Shown here piece by piece: positions 1 to 8,671 of a stretch of DNA of 64,000 nt; positions within the stretch are counted from its first letter, which is position 1, and every line of letters starts with the position of its first letter. The stretch is from contig JAWRYS010001452.1 of the NCBI GenBank assembly GCA_034769895.1, forward strand, positions 1 through 64,000, in the 5' to 3' direction. Origin of the DNA: Magicicada septendecula (taxonomy: Eukaryota; Arthropoda; Insecta; Hemiptera; Cicadidae). The notes under the pieces are model-generated. The model was not told where the DNA came from and did not search any database. It saw nothing but the letters and a program-made list of their open reading frames with translations. Both the position numbers and the translations under genes were made by a program.

Positions 1-791
1 GATTATTTTGGTACCCCACAATATTGGGTTTTATCAAGTTTTTTTAAGTTCACAATTAATTTCATACTTACTAATCACATTTCTTTGTTTATATAATTCC
101 TTAATTTAATATTTGGTTTTTAATAATAACTACTATTCATCCTTGATGAATTAGTCACATTGGATTTGTCCATTACATGGTGATTTTTATACAATTAGTA
201 ATTGTTTATGTTTGACCGTTAGGCCTGTTTCACATTTAAGTAGCCATTACTGGATTTTTGTGGCTTCATACACAACATATTTCATTGAGTCCCAAATTGT
301 TATTTTGCATTTATAATTAGGTTTAATGTATCTGGATGTGTTTTAATTAGTAACAACTGTGTTATTCAATCTTACTTGCTAATTATTTGCTATTCATTTC
401 CAATATAAAATAAAACATCTAGGCCTATGGTCTGTATAACTCTTACAGCCATATCCATTTCATAACTAACAGTTTATATAATTCATTATTTCTTATTTGT
501 TGTTCTGGTGCTAAACAATCTCACCTCTATTGAACTTTTTCCATTAAACTCACCTTATAACATGGGTATTGGATACAAACTTATTTTCTAATGCTTTTTT
601 CTCTCCCTTCCATATTAACACCATCTAATTACTTTTCTTTGTGAAACACACCTTTAAACTTTTACAATACATTTTTAAGTTATAACAATATTCTTTACTA
701 GTCATCACAGTGAATATCACTACTTAGTGTTCATTATTCACTGATTAAATGTTCTATCCTAAATACTATTCATTGCAACTTGTTAAATGTT

Positions 792-843
792 ATTGTTCAC
801 TCTTAAAATTAAAACATATTGTTCACTCTTAAAACTAAAACAT
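792..843. repeat. 26-bp tandem duplication
   Basis: Two copies of a 26-bp block starting ATTGTTCACTCTTAAAA, differing by one T/C change. Units 4 and 5 have a single copy (near 18079 and 23808). All other complete units have two. It is a useful marker of unit relationships. Confidence 0.9.
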
Positions 844-1195
844 AAGTAATTTTACTAAGTCTTTACCTTAGCCTACTCTCCTCTTACTATTTGTATGATA
901 GACAATATTTGTATTTATTTTTCACTAGCACTTTCTTAAATTATTTAGTGTTCATTATAATTTATTTAGTGTTTCTTTAGTATTATATCACTCTAGTATA
1001 AATCACTTTCACTAATTCAACTTCCATTTATTTCTCATCATTTTATTCTCTTTCTCTACACACTATCTATATAACATTATTAATATTGTGTCTTTCTTAG
1101 TTAACAAATTACATATATCCCTAACTCTTTTGGTTAGTGTATTTTTATACATTGTTTCATATTACTGACGGTTCATAATTGTCATTTTATCAATA

Positions 1196-1357
1196 CTAAC
1201 ATTCATTAATAGTTTTGGTTCTTAACCGAATTTCATTGTCTTTATTACTTTGGGTTACATTATTTCTCCCTTTTCTGTTTTTCATTACTTGTCTAGTTTT
1301 CTTGATGCGTTTCATCTTGTTTGCTTCCTCATGGGTTTGTTCTCTCTTGGTTTTCAT
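1196..1357 (-). CDS. Short basic open frame near the LTR start (53 aa)
   Basis: A minus-strand frame from an ATG at 1357 to TAG at 1198-1196. The product is rich in Lys, Arg and Asn and has no recognisable domain. The same frame extends upstream through one TAA into a Pro/Lys-rich stretch that contains the 12-bp (4-residue) duplication in later units. It may be a remnant of a longer coding region cut across by the LTR boundary, or a by-product of the purine-rich strand. Not recognised. Confidence 0.2.
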   Translation of the reverse strand: MKTKREQTHEEANKMKRIKKTRQVMKNRKGRNNVTQSNKDNEIRLRTKTINEC

Positions 1358-1503
1358 TCTTCTTCTCCTTCCTTCGTCTTGTTTTCTTTATTTTGATTTC
1401 TTAGCTGGTTTCTCAATTGGCCAATCTCTGGGGTTGGGTCAATGTCGTTTGTCTGTCAGTCTATCATTTTAGTTTCTTTGTTAATCACTTTCAGTATATT
1501 ACA

Positions 1504-1515
1504 CCTCCTCCTTCC
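1504..1515 (-). other. Polypurine tract
   Basis: GGAAGGAGGAGG on the minus strand, followed at once by TGTAATA. In LTR retrotransposons this tract primes plus-strand DNA synthesis and abuts the downstream LTR. The tract is identical in the other copies at 7262-7273, 13031-13042, 18763-18774, 24492-24503, 30259-30270, 36028-36039, 41798-41809, 47566-47577, 53333-53344 and 59102-59113. Confidence 0.6.
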
Positions 1516-2818
1516 ATGATAATTACCTTTTATTTATTTTTTACTATCCACATAATTTATTTATTCAAACATAATATCATTTAGCATTTTTTATACATAC
1601 TTATTGTTATCAAAATTTATCTGAATTTGGTGATGTTATATAATGCTCTCCCACCAAAATTGATCATTTTATAAAACGTGATTCTAAGTTTGATGAAATT
1701 ATCAATTGTATCGTATCATTTTCTTCTTAAACTCTCCTGCTTCTCACTCGATTTTTTATGCTTAATTCTGTATCTTTTATTTCCTTTCTCCTGATTCTTT
1801 TCTTCGTCATTTTTTCTTATTGCGAACTGGCTTATTGATTTTATATTATAAATTATTCCCTATAAATCTTATTTTCCCTAACTATCTTTACTCTGTAGTT
1901 GCAATCGATTCGGATGGGCTCTATTGGCTTACCTAACTCCGTCGTTCAAAACTACTCTTATTCTGAGATCAGGGGAACATCATCCCTGCTCAGTAAAATG
2001 ATTGCTGGACTTATTCAACAGTCAATCTCAATTAATGAATCTTAAATATAGTCATCTCGTGACTCAACATAATAATAATAATCATAACATTTGTTGGGAA
2101 TCTTTTACCTTTGTACTTCATTATTGCTCAGTTCGAGTCATATATTTTTTCATCTTTCTTTAGAGATACTACTTGATAATACTTGAAGCATTGCTTTTTA
2201 TTGATACAATTCACATTTTTATTCATTTTTAATTACTTTTCGTTTCATCTCAATTCATATTACAACTCTTAGAATGTTTGTTTTATTTATTTCGTTTTTT
2301 GATCATTGGTTTTCTTCATCTTACTTCCATTTCTTTCTAAATAGTATTGGAAGTTGGTCATTTTGATTGATAGTATTTTTTTTTCATAACTTTTTAAATA
2401 TCCTAGTAAGTTAGTGTTTCTTACTAGTTGGGAATGTTTTTAGCTTATTCCTTTATAGTATGTTTTGCTTTTTTGTGCCTTACATTTTGGCTAAAGATTA
2501 TTGTAACTTAATCTTATTTTGTTAGCAATGTTTTGTAACTTCACTCCATTATTATTAATTTTTATTCAACGATTATAGTAAGTTATTGTTTTTTACTTTA
2601 TGTGGATTCTTGGTAATTTTATTTCTGCCTTTTTTATGATTGGTCTAAAATATTCTCGAATTATCTGTGTAAGCTGTCCTTACATAACTTTTTTGAATTT
2701 TGAAATTCATTTTTTATATATATTTTTTCATTATTATTTATCAGTAAACTTTCTTGCTGAGATTATTCTTCCTTTTTATTCCAACTAACTTGGTGGGCCT
2801 TTTTAAATTGAATTCTTT
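1516..2818. other. 3' internal region without a gene
   Basis: AT-rich interval between the last minus-strand frame and the polypurine tract. It contains the hairpin at 1963-1993 and an (AAT)n-like run near 2071, but no polymerase-type frame. Plus-strand frames of 62-76 aa here are hydrophobic readings of T-rich DNA. Equivalents: 7274-8576, 13043-14346, 18775-20077, 24504-25806, 30271-31573, 36040-37342, 41810-43112, 47578-48879, 53345-54646 and 59114-60415. Confidence 0.6.
1963..1993. other. Conserved hairpin in the 3' internal region
   Basis: CTGAG-AT-CAGGG, a 9-base loop, then CCCTG-CTCAG: two stacked 5-bp stems with a 2-base bulge. It stands out in an AT-rich background. It recurs at the same place in every unit. 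Unit 8 carries an A for G change in the inner stem and a loop change near 42265-42277. It may be an RNA structure of the element's 3' region. Function unknown. Confidence 0.5.
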
Positions 2819-3016
2819 TCAATTAAGTTTGATCGTCATAGTACTTTTTAAACTACTTAGGTAGGTTATCATGAAATCAGTCCCCTTTTCCTCGGCGTTT
2901 ATCTTCACTTGGTTTACCCATGGTCCATCATTTCCTCTGCATTTGTGGTTCGGATAACCTTGGTGTATAGAACTATTTTCTTCCTTGTTATATAGGTTTC
3001 TTCTGTTTTGTACCAT
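2819..3016 (-). CDS. Possible C-terminal frame of the gag-like gene (65 aa)
   Basis: The minus-strand frame starts at an ATG inside the end of the larger frame, in -1 relation to it, and continues 95 bases past its stop. It is rich in Asn, Arg and Lys and contains GNDGPWVNQ. A polar Asn/Arg-rich tail is common at the C-terminus of insect Gypsy Gag, so this may be the true C-terminal frame after a second frame change. No CCHC zinc knuckle is visible. Equivalents: 8577-8774, 14347-14544, 20078-20275, 25807-26004, 31574-31771, 37343-37540, 43113-43310, 48880-49077, 54647-54844 and 60416-60613. Confidence 0.3.
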   Translation of the reverse strand: MVQNRRNLYNKEENSSIHQGYPNHKCRGNDGPWVNQVKINAEEKGTDFMITYLSSLKSTMTIKLN

Positions 3017-3777
3017 GATTCTTCTAATATCATATGTTCAGTGGTAACCATGACTGCTTCCCTCATTTTATTACGTGTTTCTTTATTCAGCATTTCTATT
3101 TCTAGTATACTCAACTGTGTTAGATACCTTCTTGATTTGTGACACCCTATCTTGTTGTGAGTCCTGTCAATTTTGTGTGATTTCCATTTTCTTATTGATT
3201 TGTTGAAGTTTTCCTCTGCTGGTTGGTTGTGAATTCCTTCTATAATTTCTTTCAAGGTCCTCCTACAATCTTTATATCTCATTAATTTGCTTTGGTCGGT
3301 AAGGGGTAAATTGAACACATCAATTAGTCCGTTCTTCATCATCTCCACTTCTTCTCTTGTTTTTAGTAGTTTCTTTTTATATATTTTTCCTATTTCCTTT
3401 GTTTTCTTGATCTTCTTAATTATTCGGTTCTTCTTTACTCTTCTCAGGTTGGTTTTTGTGTGCTTAATTTTCTCATTGTTTTTGTTATCTTTATTCCCAG
3501 AAAACAATACACCTTTGTCTTCTTTATTCTTCATTTCTCCATTGATACCGTCAGAAGTGTTGTATAGTGTTTCATTCAATTGTGTGAAACCACTATCTAC
3601 TGTTTCATCAAGTTGATCTGCTGGGTATCTTGTCTCTTCCCATTTTTTATTCATCTCCGTTTTTGTCTGGTTGCTTTCTTTACGACATCCTTTGAAAATT
3701 AGTCTTATTTGCTGCTTCATTTCTTCTTTATTTTTCTCGTGGTCCTTCTCCAGCTGTTCCCTCAATTCTTCCTTCAA
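2914..3777 (-). CDS. Second gag-like frame, unit 1 (up to 287 aa)
   Basis: This frame lies -1 to the first ORF and overlaps its end. It is open from 3825, so no start codon is certain: 3777 is TTG, and the first ATG is at 3720. The first 25 residues continue the Glu/Lys/Gln coiled coil. The rest is Lys/Asn/Glu-rich and basic, with a very basic stretch around residues 110-140, and matches no family I recognise. The -1 overlap fits either programmed frameshifting or an old indel. I see no classical slippery heptamer in the overlap, which favours an indel. This copy has Gln where others have His in the YLTHL segment. Confidence 0.4.
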   Translation of the reverse strand: MKEELREQLEKDHEKNKEEMKQQIRLIFKGCRKESNQTKTEMNKKWEETRYPADQLDETVDSGFTQLNETLYNTSDGINGEMKNKEDKGVLFSGNKDNKNNEKIKHTKTNLRRVKKNRIIKKIKKTKEIGKIYKKKLLKTREEVEMMKNGLIDVFNLPLTDQSKLMRYKDCRRTLKEIIEGIHNQPAEENFNKSIRKWKSHKIDRTHNKIGCHKSRRYLTQLSILEIEMLNKETRNKMREAVMVTTEHMILEESWYKTEETYITRKKIVLYTKVIRTTNAEEMMDHG

Positions 3778-4190
3778 TTCTTCGTTTCTTTGCTGAATTT
3801 CCTCATCAATCGTTGTTGTAATGTTTCATTATTCTTGTTAATGGTTTGTCTCAATTCTTCCTTCTGTTTCTGAAAATTGTCCTCCTGTTTTTTAAAATTT
3901 TCACTTGTTTCTTCCTTCTGTTTCTGAAAATTTTCGTTTGTTTCTTTCTTCATTCCGTCAAATTTATTGGTCATATTATTCATCATCTCCATTAATTTTA
4001 GTATGTTCGGGTCTCCTCTAACTTCTCCCTTGTCGCCCGCCTGTAATTCCATTTCTTCGTCTTGTGTTGGTTCTGTTGTGGTTATTGTTGTCTCCACTTC
4101 TTCAATCGGTGCTCCTTCCTCTTCTTCCCCTCTATTTTCTTCCATCTCCTTCTCCTTTGCCAACTTCTTTCCTAAATCTCTTGTGTGCAT
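3774..4190 (-). CDS. gag: Gag-like acidic coiled-coil protein, unit 1 (138 aa)
   Basis: First ATG after the tRNA-Lys primer site, 47 bases downstream of it. An in-frame TAG lies just upstream, so this start is the only good one. Residues 1-60 are charged, with an acidic run at 17-48. From about 62 to the end the chain is Glu/Lys/Gln-rich and helical, with repeated FQKQKEE-type blocks around residues 88-112 and regularly spaced Phe at 88, 99 and 106, as in a coiled coil. The position suggests the N-terminus of a Gag structural protein, which assembles the particle. No retrotransposon-gag domain or zinc knuckle is present in this part. The stop at 3776-3774 comes from a frame break, and the helical pattern carries on in the -1 frame. 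The function is inferred from position and composition, not from a matched domain. Confidence 0.55.
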   Translation of the reverse strand: MHTRDLGKKLAKEKEMEENRGEEEEGAPIEEVETTITTTEPTQDEEMELQAGDKGEVRGDPNILKLMEMMNNMTNKFDGMKKETNENFQKQKEETSENFKKQEDNFQKQKEELRQTINKNNETLQQRLMRKFSKETKN

Positions 4191-4237
4191 CCTGATCTCC
4201 TTTCGTGACCGCCGCTAGAACTTCGTATCTTCCTTTT

Positions 4238-4260
4238 TTCAAGCCCCATGTTGGGCGCCA
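4238..4260 (-). other. tRNA-Lys primer-binding site
   Basis: On the minus strand the site begins TGGCGCCCAACATGGGGC. From recalled family knowledge, the 23-base plus-strand complement matches the 3' end of animal tRNA-Lys(CTT), acceptor stem plus T arm and CCA, at about 21 of 23 positions. That is the expected primer for many insect Gypsy-type elements. It lies 47 bases upstream of the gag-like ATG. Other copies are at 9996-10018, 15766-15788, 21496-21518, 27225-27247, 32993-33015, 38762-38784, 44532-44554, 50299-50321, 56066-56088 and 61835-61857. Confidence 0.7.
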
Positions 4261-4295
4261 ATTTATAACCTACCGTTCGCGAATGTCCTGCCTAC

Positions 4296-4328
4296 TTCAA
4301 GCCCCGCGATGGAAGCCAATTTATAACC
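4296..4328 (-). repeat. Degenerate second copy of the primer-binding region
   Basis: Plus-strand 4238-4270 and 4296-4328 are related 33-base blocks 58 bases apart. Both begin TTCAAGCCCC and end GCCAATTTATAACC, and differ only in the middle (ATGTTGGGC against GCGATGGAA). The second copy keeps TGGC at its minus-strand start but has lost the acceptor-stem match. It is present in every unit. Confidence 0.65.
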
Positions 4329-4520
4329 AAACTCGTGTCTCGTGTCCCCTCGTATACCTCTGTAAAATATAACAATGTGTCTCCGTGCGAAAATGTGTCT
4401 GTGTTTCTTACCACTGCGTCCTCGTACGGCGATGTACTTCACGATGTTTGGGCCCGTAGCGAACGTACTGGGGACCAGGTATCGTGGTTCCCGATTTGAG
4501 TTTCAAACGTAGTGGATTAT

Positions 4521-4535
4521 CTCCGGGTGGCGCCA
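4521..4535 (-). other. Second TGGCGCC primer-binding-like site at the LTR end
   Basis: The minus strand reads TGGCGCCACCCGGAG, three bases after the putative LTR terminus TATAAACA. Position and TGGCGCC core are those of a primer-binding site. The rest does not match a tRNA that I can name with confidence. It may be a diverged copy of the tRNA-Lys site, or the original site that was later replaced. Confidence 0.4.
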
Positions 4536-4767
4536 AATTGTTTATAGAAAACAATTAAAATGGTTTGCTTATCAATGTTCTATTTGAACGAGGCGACGAA
4601 TTCAATCTGTCCCGCCCTTTCTCAATTTCGTGTCAATCGAGATAGCGGTTGCTGGATTCGCTACTTGAGCGCTCGCCGTCGCATTGGAAACCTTCACTAT
4701 ACATTATATTTTTAAACATACACTTTGCTAATAGAAATAAGACACGAGTTAACACACACAGTATAAA

Positions 4768-4855
4768 TTTATTATCAATTGGAAGTTAGTATTTTATAGA
4801 CACAAGTTGTAATTAGTTTGTTCATATATAATTCTGCACCGGATAATTCTTTATA
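4768..4855 (-). promoter_or_regulatory. Candidate promoter and polyadenylation motifs in the LTR
   Basis: On the minus strand this interval holds TATAAAG (4855-4849), TATAAAA (4798-4792) and AATAAA (4773-4768), about 230-320 bases before the LTR 3' end. That is a reasonable place for core promoter and R-region signals. In DNA this AT-rich such motifs also arise by chance, so this is only a candidate. Confidence 0.2.
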
Positions 4856-5511
4856 AGACTCTTACTCAAGGTTAAACGATTGACTTTTGAATACAAATAA
4901 ACAGTAATGGCGATTTATTTCGCCGATCAACAAATATTTTGGTCGACGTTTGTGGGTTGTTTGGATCACGTTAAAAGGTTCAGATGCAGTTACAACATTA
5001 AAAATACACAACCTTACAATGTTTTTTCCTTATGTAGGATAATGTGTAGTGGTAATTGTTTTGTTTAAGTGTCATACAAGATGTTTATAAGTCGTACATA
5101 AATATGAGTTTAGTTCTATAGTTAACAAAATTTTCAGTGATATAATTTTATGGATCAATCCTTGTAAGAGAATAAAAATGATTTAGTGGTATTCAAAATA
5201 CATTGAGAAATGGTCAAAGTGCGTTTATTTTTTGGAAGTTGAAATAATTTAACTGATACTTAACAGCCTTGCAGTACGGTATTATTCGGGATGAAGAGAA
5301 GGAAGGATTATGGCTTCAATATTGTTCCTGTGTACTTTATTCGAGCTTCGGCATCTTTTTCACAGTGGGTTGGACTTATTTGGATATTTCATATTGAGTT
5401 AAACGTCTTCTCCCTCTGGAAATGGTATTCTGCATCCATCAGGCTTCTGTACTCTCAATTTCTACACTTTGTTTTACTTCTAAGATGTCTCAAACGTTAA
5501 AAGGTGTTGTA

Positions 5512-5585
5512 CAGACGATTCGCGTCTGGCTTGCGATAGCGTCACTTTCCAAGTAAATGTATTTAACGGTAATTACCTCGTTAAA
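5512..5585. other. Two small hairpins inside the LTR
   Basis: The first is CAGACG-ATTCG-CGTCTG (5512-5528), a 6-bp stem. The second is TTTAACG ... CGTTAAA (5562-5568 with 5579-5585), a 7-bp stem around a palindromic GTAATTAC. Both are present in all complete units, with one weakening substitution each in unit 10 (about 57339) and unit 3 (about 17107). They sit in the less AT-rich part of the LTR. Confidence 0.4.
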
Positions 5586-8500
5586 CGGCCGTTCCCATGG
5601 TTACGTGTTTGCTCTCATTGGGTGAGCTCAATATTAGTACATTGTTATCAATTTTCGAATTTCTTTCAAATCTTCCCATATCTTCGGACTTTCTTCCTCC
5701 TCTTATCTTCCTTCTGAGTTAATATCTAAATGCACTGTCATTTATATTTTCTCACAACGATTATTTTGGTACCCCACAATATTGGGTTTTATCAAGTTTT
5801 TTTAAGTTCACAATTAATTTCATACTTACTAATCACATTTCTTTGTTTATATAATTCCTTAATTTAATATTTGGTTTTTAATAATAACTACTATTCATCC
5901 TTGATGAATTAGTCACATTGGATTTGTCCATTACATGGTGATTTTTATACAATTAGTAATTGTTTATGTTTGACCGTTAGGCCTGTTTCACATTTAAGTA
6001 GCCATTACTGGATTTTTGTGGCTTCATACACAACATATTTCATTGAGTCCCAAATTGTTATTTTGCATTTATAATTAGGTTTAATGTATCTGGATGTGTT
6101 TTAATTAGTAACAACTGTGTTATTCAATCTTACTTGCTAATTATTTGCTATTCATTTCCAATATAAAATAAAACATCTAGGCCTATGGTCTGTATAACTC
6201 TTACAGCCATATCCATTTCATAACTAACAGTTTATATAATTCATTATTTCTTATTTGTTGTTCTGGTGCTAAACAATCTCACCTCTATTGAACTTTTTCC
6301 ATTAAACTCACCTTATAACATGGGTATTGGATACAAACTTATTTTCTAATGCTTTTTTCTCTCCCTTCCATATTAACACCATCTAATTACTTTTCTTTGT
6401 GAAACACACCTTTAAACTTTTACAATACATTTTTAAGTTATAACAATATTCTTTACTAGTCATCACAGTGAATATCACTACTTAGTGTTCATTATTCACT
6501 GATTAAATGTTCTATCCTAAATACTATTCATTGCAACTTGTTAAATGTTATTGTTCACTCTTAAAATTAAAACATATTGTTCACTCTTAAAACTAAAACA
6601 TAAGTAATTTTACTAAGTCTTTACCTTAGCCTACTCTCCTCTTACTATTTGTATGATAGACAATATTTGTATTTATTTTTCACTAGCACTTTCTTAAATT
6701 ATTTAGTGTTCATTATAATTTATTTAGTGTTTCTTTAGTATTATATCACTCTAGTATAAATCACTTTCACTAATTCAACTTCCATTTATTTCTCATCATT
6801 TTATTCTCTTTCTCTACACACTATCTATATAACATTATTAATATTGTGTCTTTCTTAGTTAACAAATTACATATATCCCTAACTCTTTTGGTTAGTGTAT
6901 TTTTATACATTGTTTCATATTACTGACGGTTCATAATTGTCATTTTATCAATACTAACATTCATTAATAGTTTTGGTTCTTAACCGAATTTCATTGTCTT
7001 TATTACTTTGGGTTACATTATTTCTCCCTTTTCTGTTTTTCATTACTTGTCTAGTTTTCTTGATGCGTTTCATCTTGTTTGCTTCCTCATGGGTTTGTTC
7101 ACTCTTGGTTTTCATTCTTCTTCTCCTTCCTTCGTCTTGTTTTCTTTATTTTGATTTCTTAGCTGGTTTCTCAATTGGCCAATCTCTGGGGTTGGGTCAA
7201 TGTCGTTTGTCTGTCAGTCTATCATTTTAGTTTCTTTGTTAATCACTTTCAGTATATTACACCTCCTCCTTCCATGATAATTACCTTTTATTTATTTTTT
7301 ACTATCCACATAATTTATTTATTCAAACATAATATCATTTAGCATTTTTTATACATACTTATTGTTATCAAAATTTATCTGAATTTGGTGATGTTATATA
7401 ATGCTCTCCCACCAAAATTGATCATTTTATAAAACGTGATTCTAAGTTTGATGAAATTATCAATTGTATCGTATCATTTTCTTCTTAAACTCTCCTGCTT
7501 CTCACTCGATTTTTTATGCTTAATTCTGTATCTTTTATTTCCTTTCTCCTGATTCTTTTCTTCGTCATTTTTTCTTATTGCGAACTGGCTTATTGATTTT
7601 ATATTATAAATTATTCCCTATAAATCTTATTTTCCCTAACTATCTTTACTCTGTAGTTGCAATCGATTCGGATGGGCTCTATTGGCTTACCTAACTCCGT
7701 CGTTCAAAACTACTCTTATTCTGAGATCAGGGGAACATCATCCCTGCTCAGTAAAATGATTGCTGGACTTATTCAACAGTCAATCTCAATTAATGAATCT
7801 TAAATATAGTCATCTCGTGACTCAACATAATAATAATAATCATAACATTTGTTGGGAATCTTTTACCTTTGTACTTCATTATTGCTCAGTTCGAGTCATA
7901 TATTTTTTCATCTTTCTTTATAGATACTACTTGATAATACTTGAAGCATTGCTTTTTATTGATACAATTCACATTTTTATTCATTTTTAATTACTTTTCG
8001 TTTCATCTCAATTCATATTACAACTCTTAGAATGTTTGTTTTATTTATTTCGTTTTTTGATCATTGGTTTTCTTAATCTTACTTCCATTTCTTTCTAAAT
8101 AGTATTGGAAGTTGGTCATTTTGATTGATAGTATTTTTTTTTCATAACTTTTTAAATATCCTAGTAAGTTAGTGTTTCTTACTAGTTGGGAATGTTTTTA
8201 GCTTATTCCTTTATAGTATGTTTTGCTTTTTTGTGCCTTACATTTTGGCTAAAGATTATTGTAACTTAATCTTATTTTGTTAGGAATGTTTTGTAACTTC
8301 ACTCCATTATTATTAATTTTTATTCAACGATTATAGTAAGTTATTGTTTTTTACTTTATGTGGATTCTTGGTAATTTTATTTCTCCCTTTTTTATGATTG
8401 GTCTAAAATATTCTCGAATTATCTGTGTAAGCTGTCCTTACATAACTTTTTTGAATTTTGAAATTCATTTTTTATATATATTTTTTCATTATTATTTATC

Positions 8501-8671
8501 AGTAAACTTTCTTGCTGAGATTATTCTTCCTTTTTATTCCAACTAACTTGGTGGGCCTTTTTAAATTGAATTCTTTTCAATTAAGTTTGATCGTCATAGT
8601 ACTTTTTAAACTACTTAGGTAGGTTATCATGAAATCAGTCCGCTTTTCCTCGGCGTTTATCTTCACTTGGT

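Larger units (their letters stand above)
1..1503 (-). repeat. Putative LTR, partial (5' part on minus strand)
   Basis: The minus-strand LTR start is placed at 1503, where a purine tract (GGAAGGAGGAGG) is followed directly by TGTAATATACTG. That is the expected polypurine tract to LTR junction. The LTR runs toward base 1 and past the window start. The interval is AT-rich with no strong gene. It holds the 26-bp tandem duplication (792-843) and a short basic minus-strand frame (1196-1357). The LTR call is inferred, because no isolated element with flanking target duplications is available. Confidence 0.55.
4191..4538 (-). other. Leader between LTR end and gag-like ORF
   Basis: About 350 bases, more GC-rich than the rest of the unit. 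It holds the three primer-binding-like blocks. The remaining part (4329-4520) has short GTGTCT-type repeats and no coding frame with a recognisable product. It would be the 5' untranslated leader, where packaging signals usually lie. The corresponding interval occurs in all eleven complete units. Confidence 0.45.
1..5758. repeat. Tandem unit 1 (5758 bp)
   Basis: Reference copy for this annotation. It carries the 26-bp tandem duplication (792-817 and 818-843) and lacks the 12-bp duplication found in later copies. Private changes include a G at about 2163 that interrupts a plus-strand frame open in all other copies, and a Gln for His change in the second minus-strand frame. Confidence 0.97.
4539..7261 (-). 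repeat. Putative LTR shared by units 1 and 2 (about 2.7 kb)
   Basis: On the minus strand it starts TGTAATATACTG after the polypurine tract at 7262-7273 and ends TATAAACA at 4539, three bases before the TGGCGCC site at 4535. The termini TGT...ACA fit the usual TG...CA rule. The part at 4539-5758 is less AT-rich and holds two small hairpins (5512-5528 and 5562-5585). A 69-aa plus-strand frame at 5291-5500 lies inside and shows no recognisable domain. A competing LTR 3' end, next to the tRNA-Lys site at 4261, would make the LTR about 280 bp longer. Confidence 0.55.

Noticed and set aside
1215..1472. Plus-strand hydrophobic frame of 85-89 aa in every unit
   Set aside because: It has Leu/Phe/Ser-rich composition expected from T- and C-rich DNA, no strong start context, and lies opposite the basic minus-strand frame. 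It is a shadow, not a membrane protein gene.
3287..3616. Plus-strand frames of 109 aa (3287-3616) and 83 aa (3967-4218)
   Set aside because: They lie opposite the minus-strand gag-like frames and read as runs of Phe, Ser and Leu, the complement of Lys/Glu-rich codons.
3774..4190. Purifying selection on the 138-aa ORF because its protein is nearly invariant
   Set aside because: Only about three variable sites are expected in 417 bases at the divergence seen across the unit, so invariance is not informative.
4238..4328. A tRNA gene
   Set aside because: Only the 3' T arm and acceptor end are matched. No D arm, anticodon arm or 5' acceptor strand precedes it, so it is a primer-binding site, not a tRNA gene.
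5291..5500. Plus-strand 69-aa frame conserved in all units
   Set aside because: It looks slightly more protein-like than the others, but the whole unit is nearly invariant, so conservation carries no weight. It lies inside the putative LTR and has no domain I recognise.
5689..5715. A 27-base pyrimidine run as an alternative polypurine tract
   Set aside because: On the minus strand it is purine-rich, but no TG follows it. The tract at 1504-1515 is followed directly by TGT.
7760..7990. Plus-strand 76-aa frame, and 62-68 aa frame near 8358
   Set aside because: They are T-rich readings with no coding signature. The first is interrupted in unit 1.
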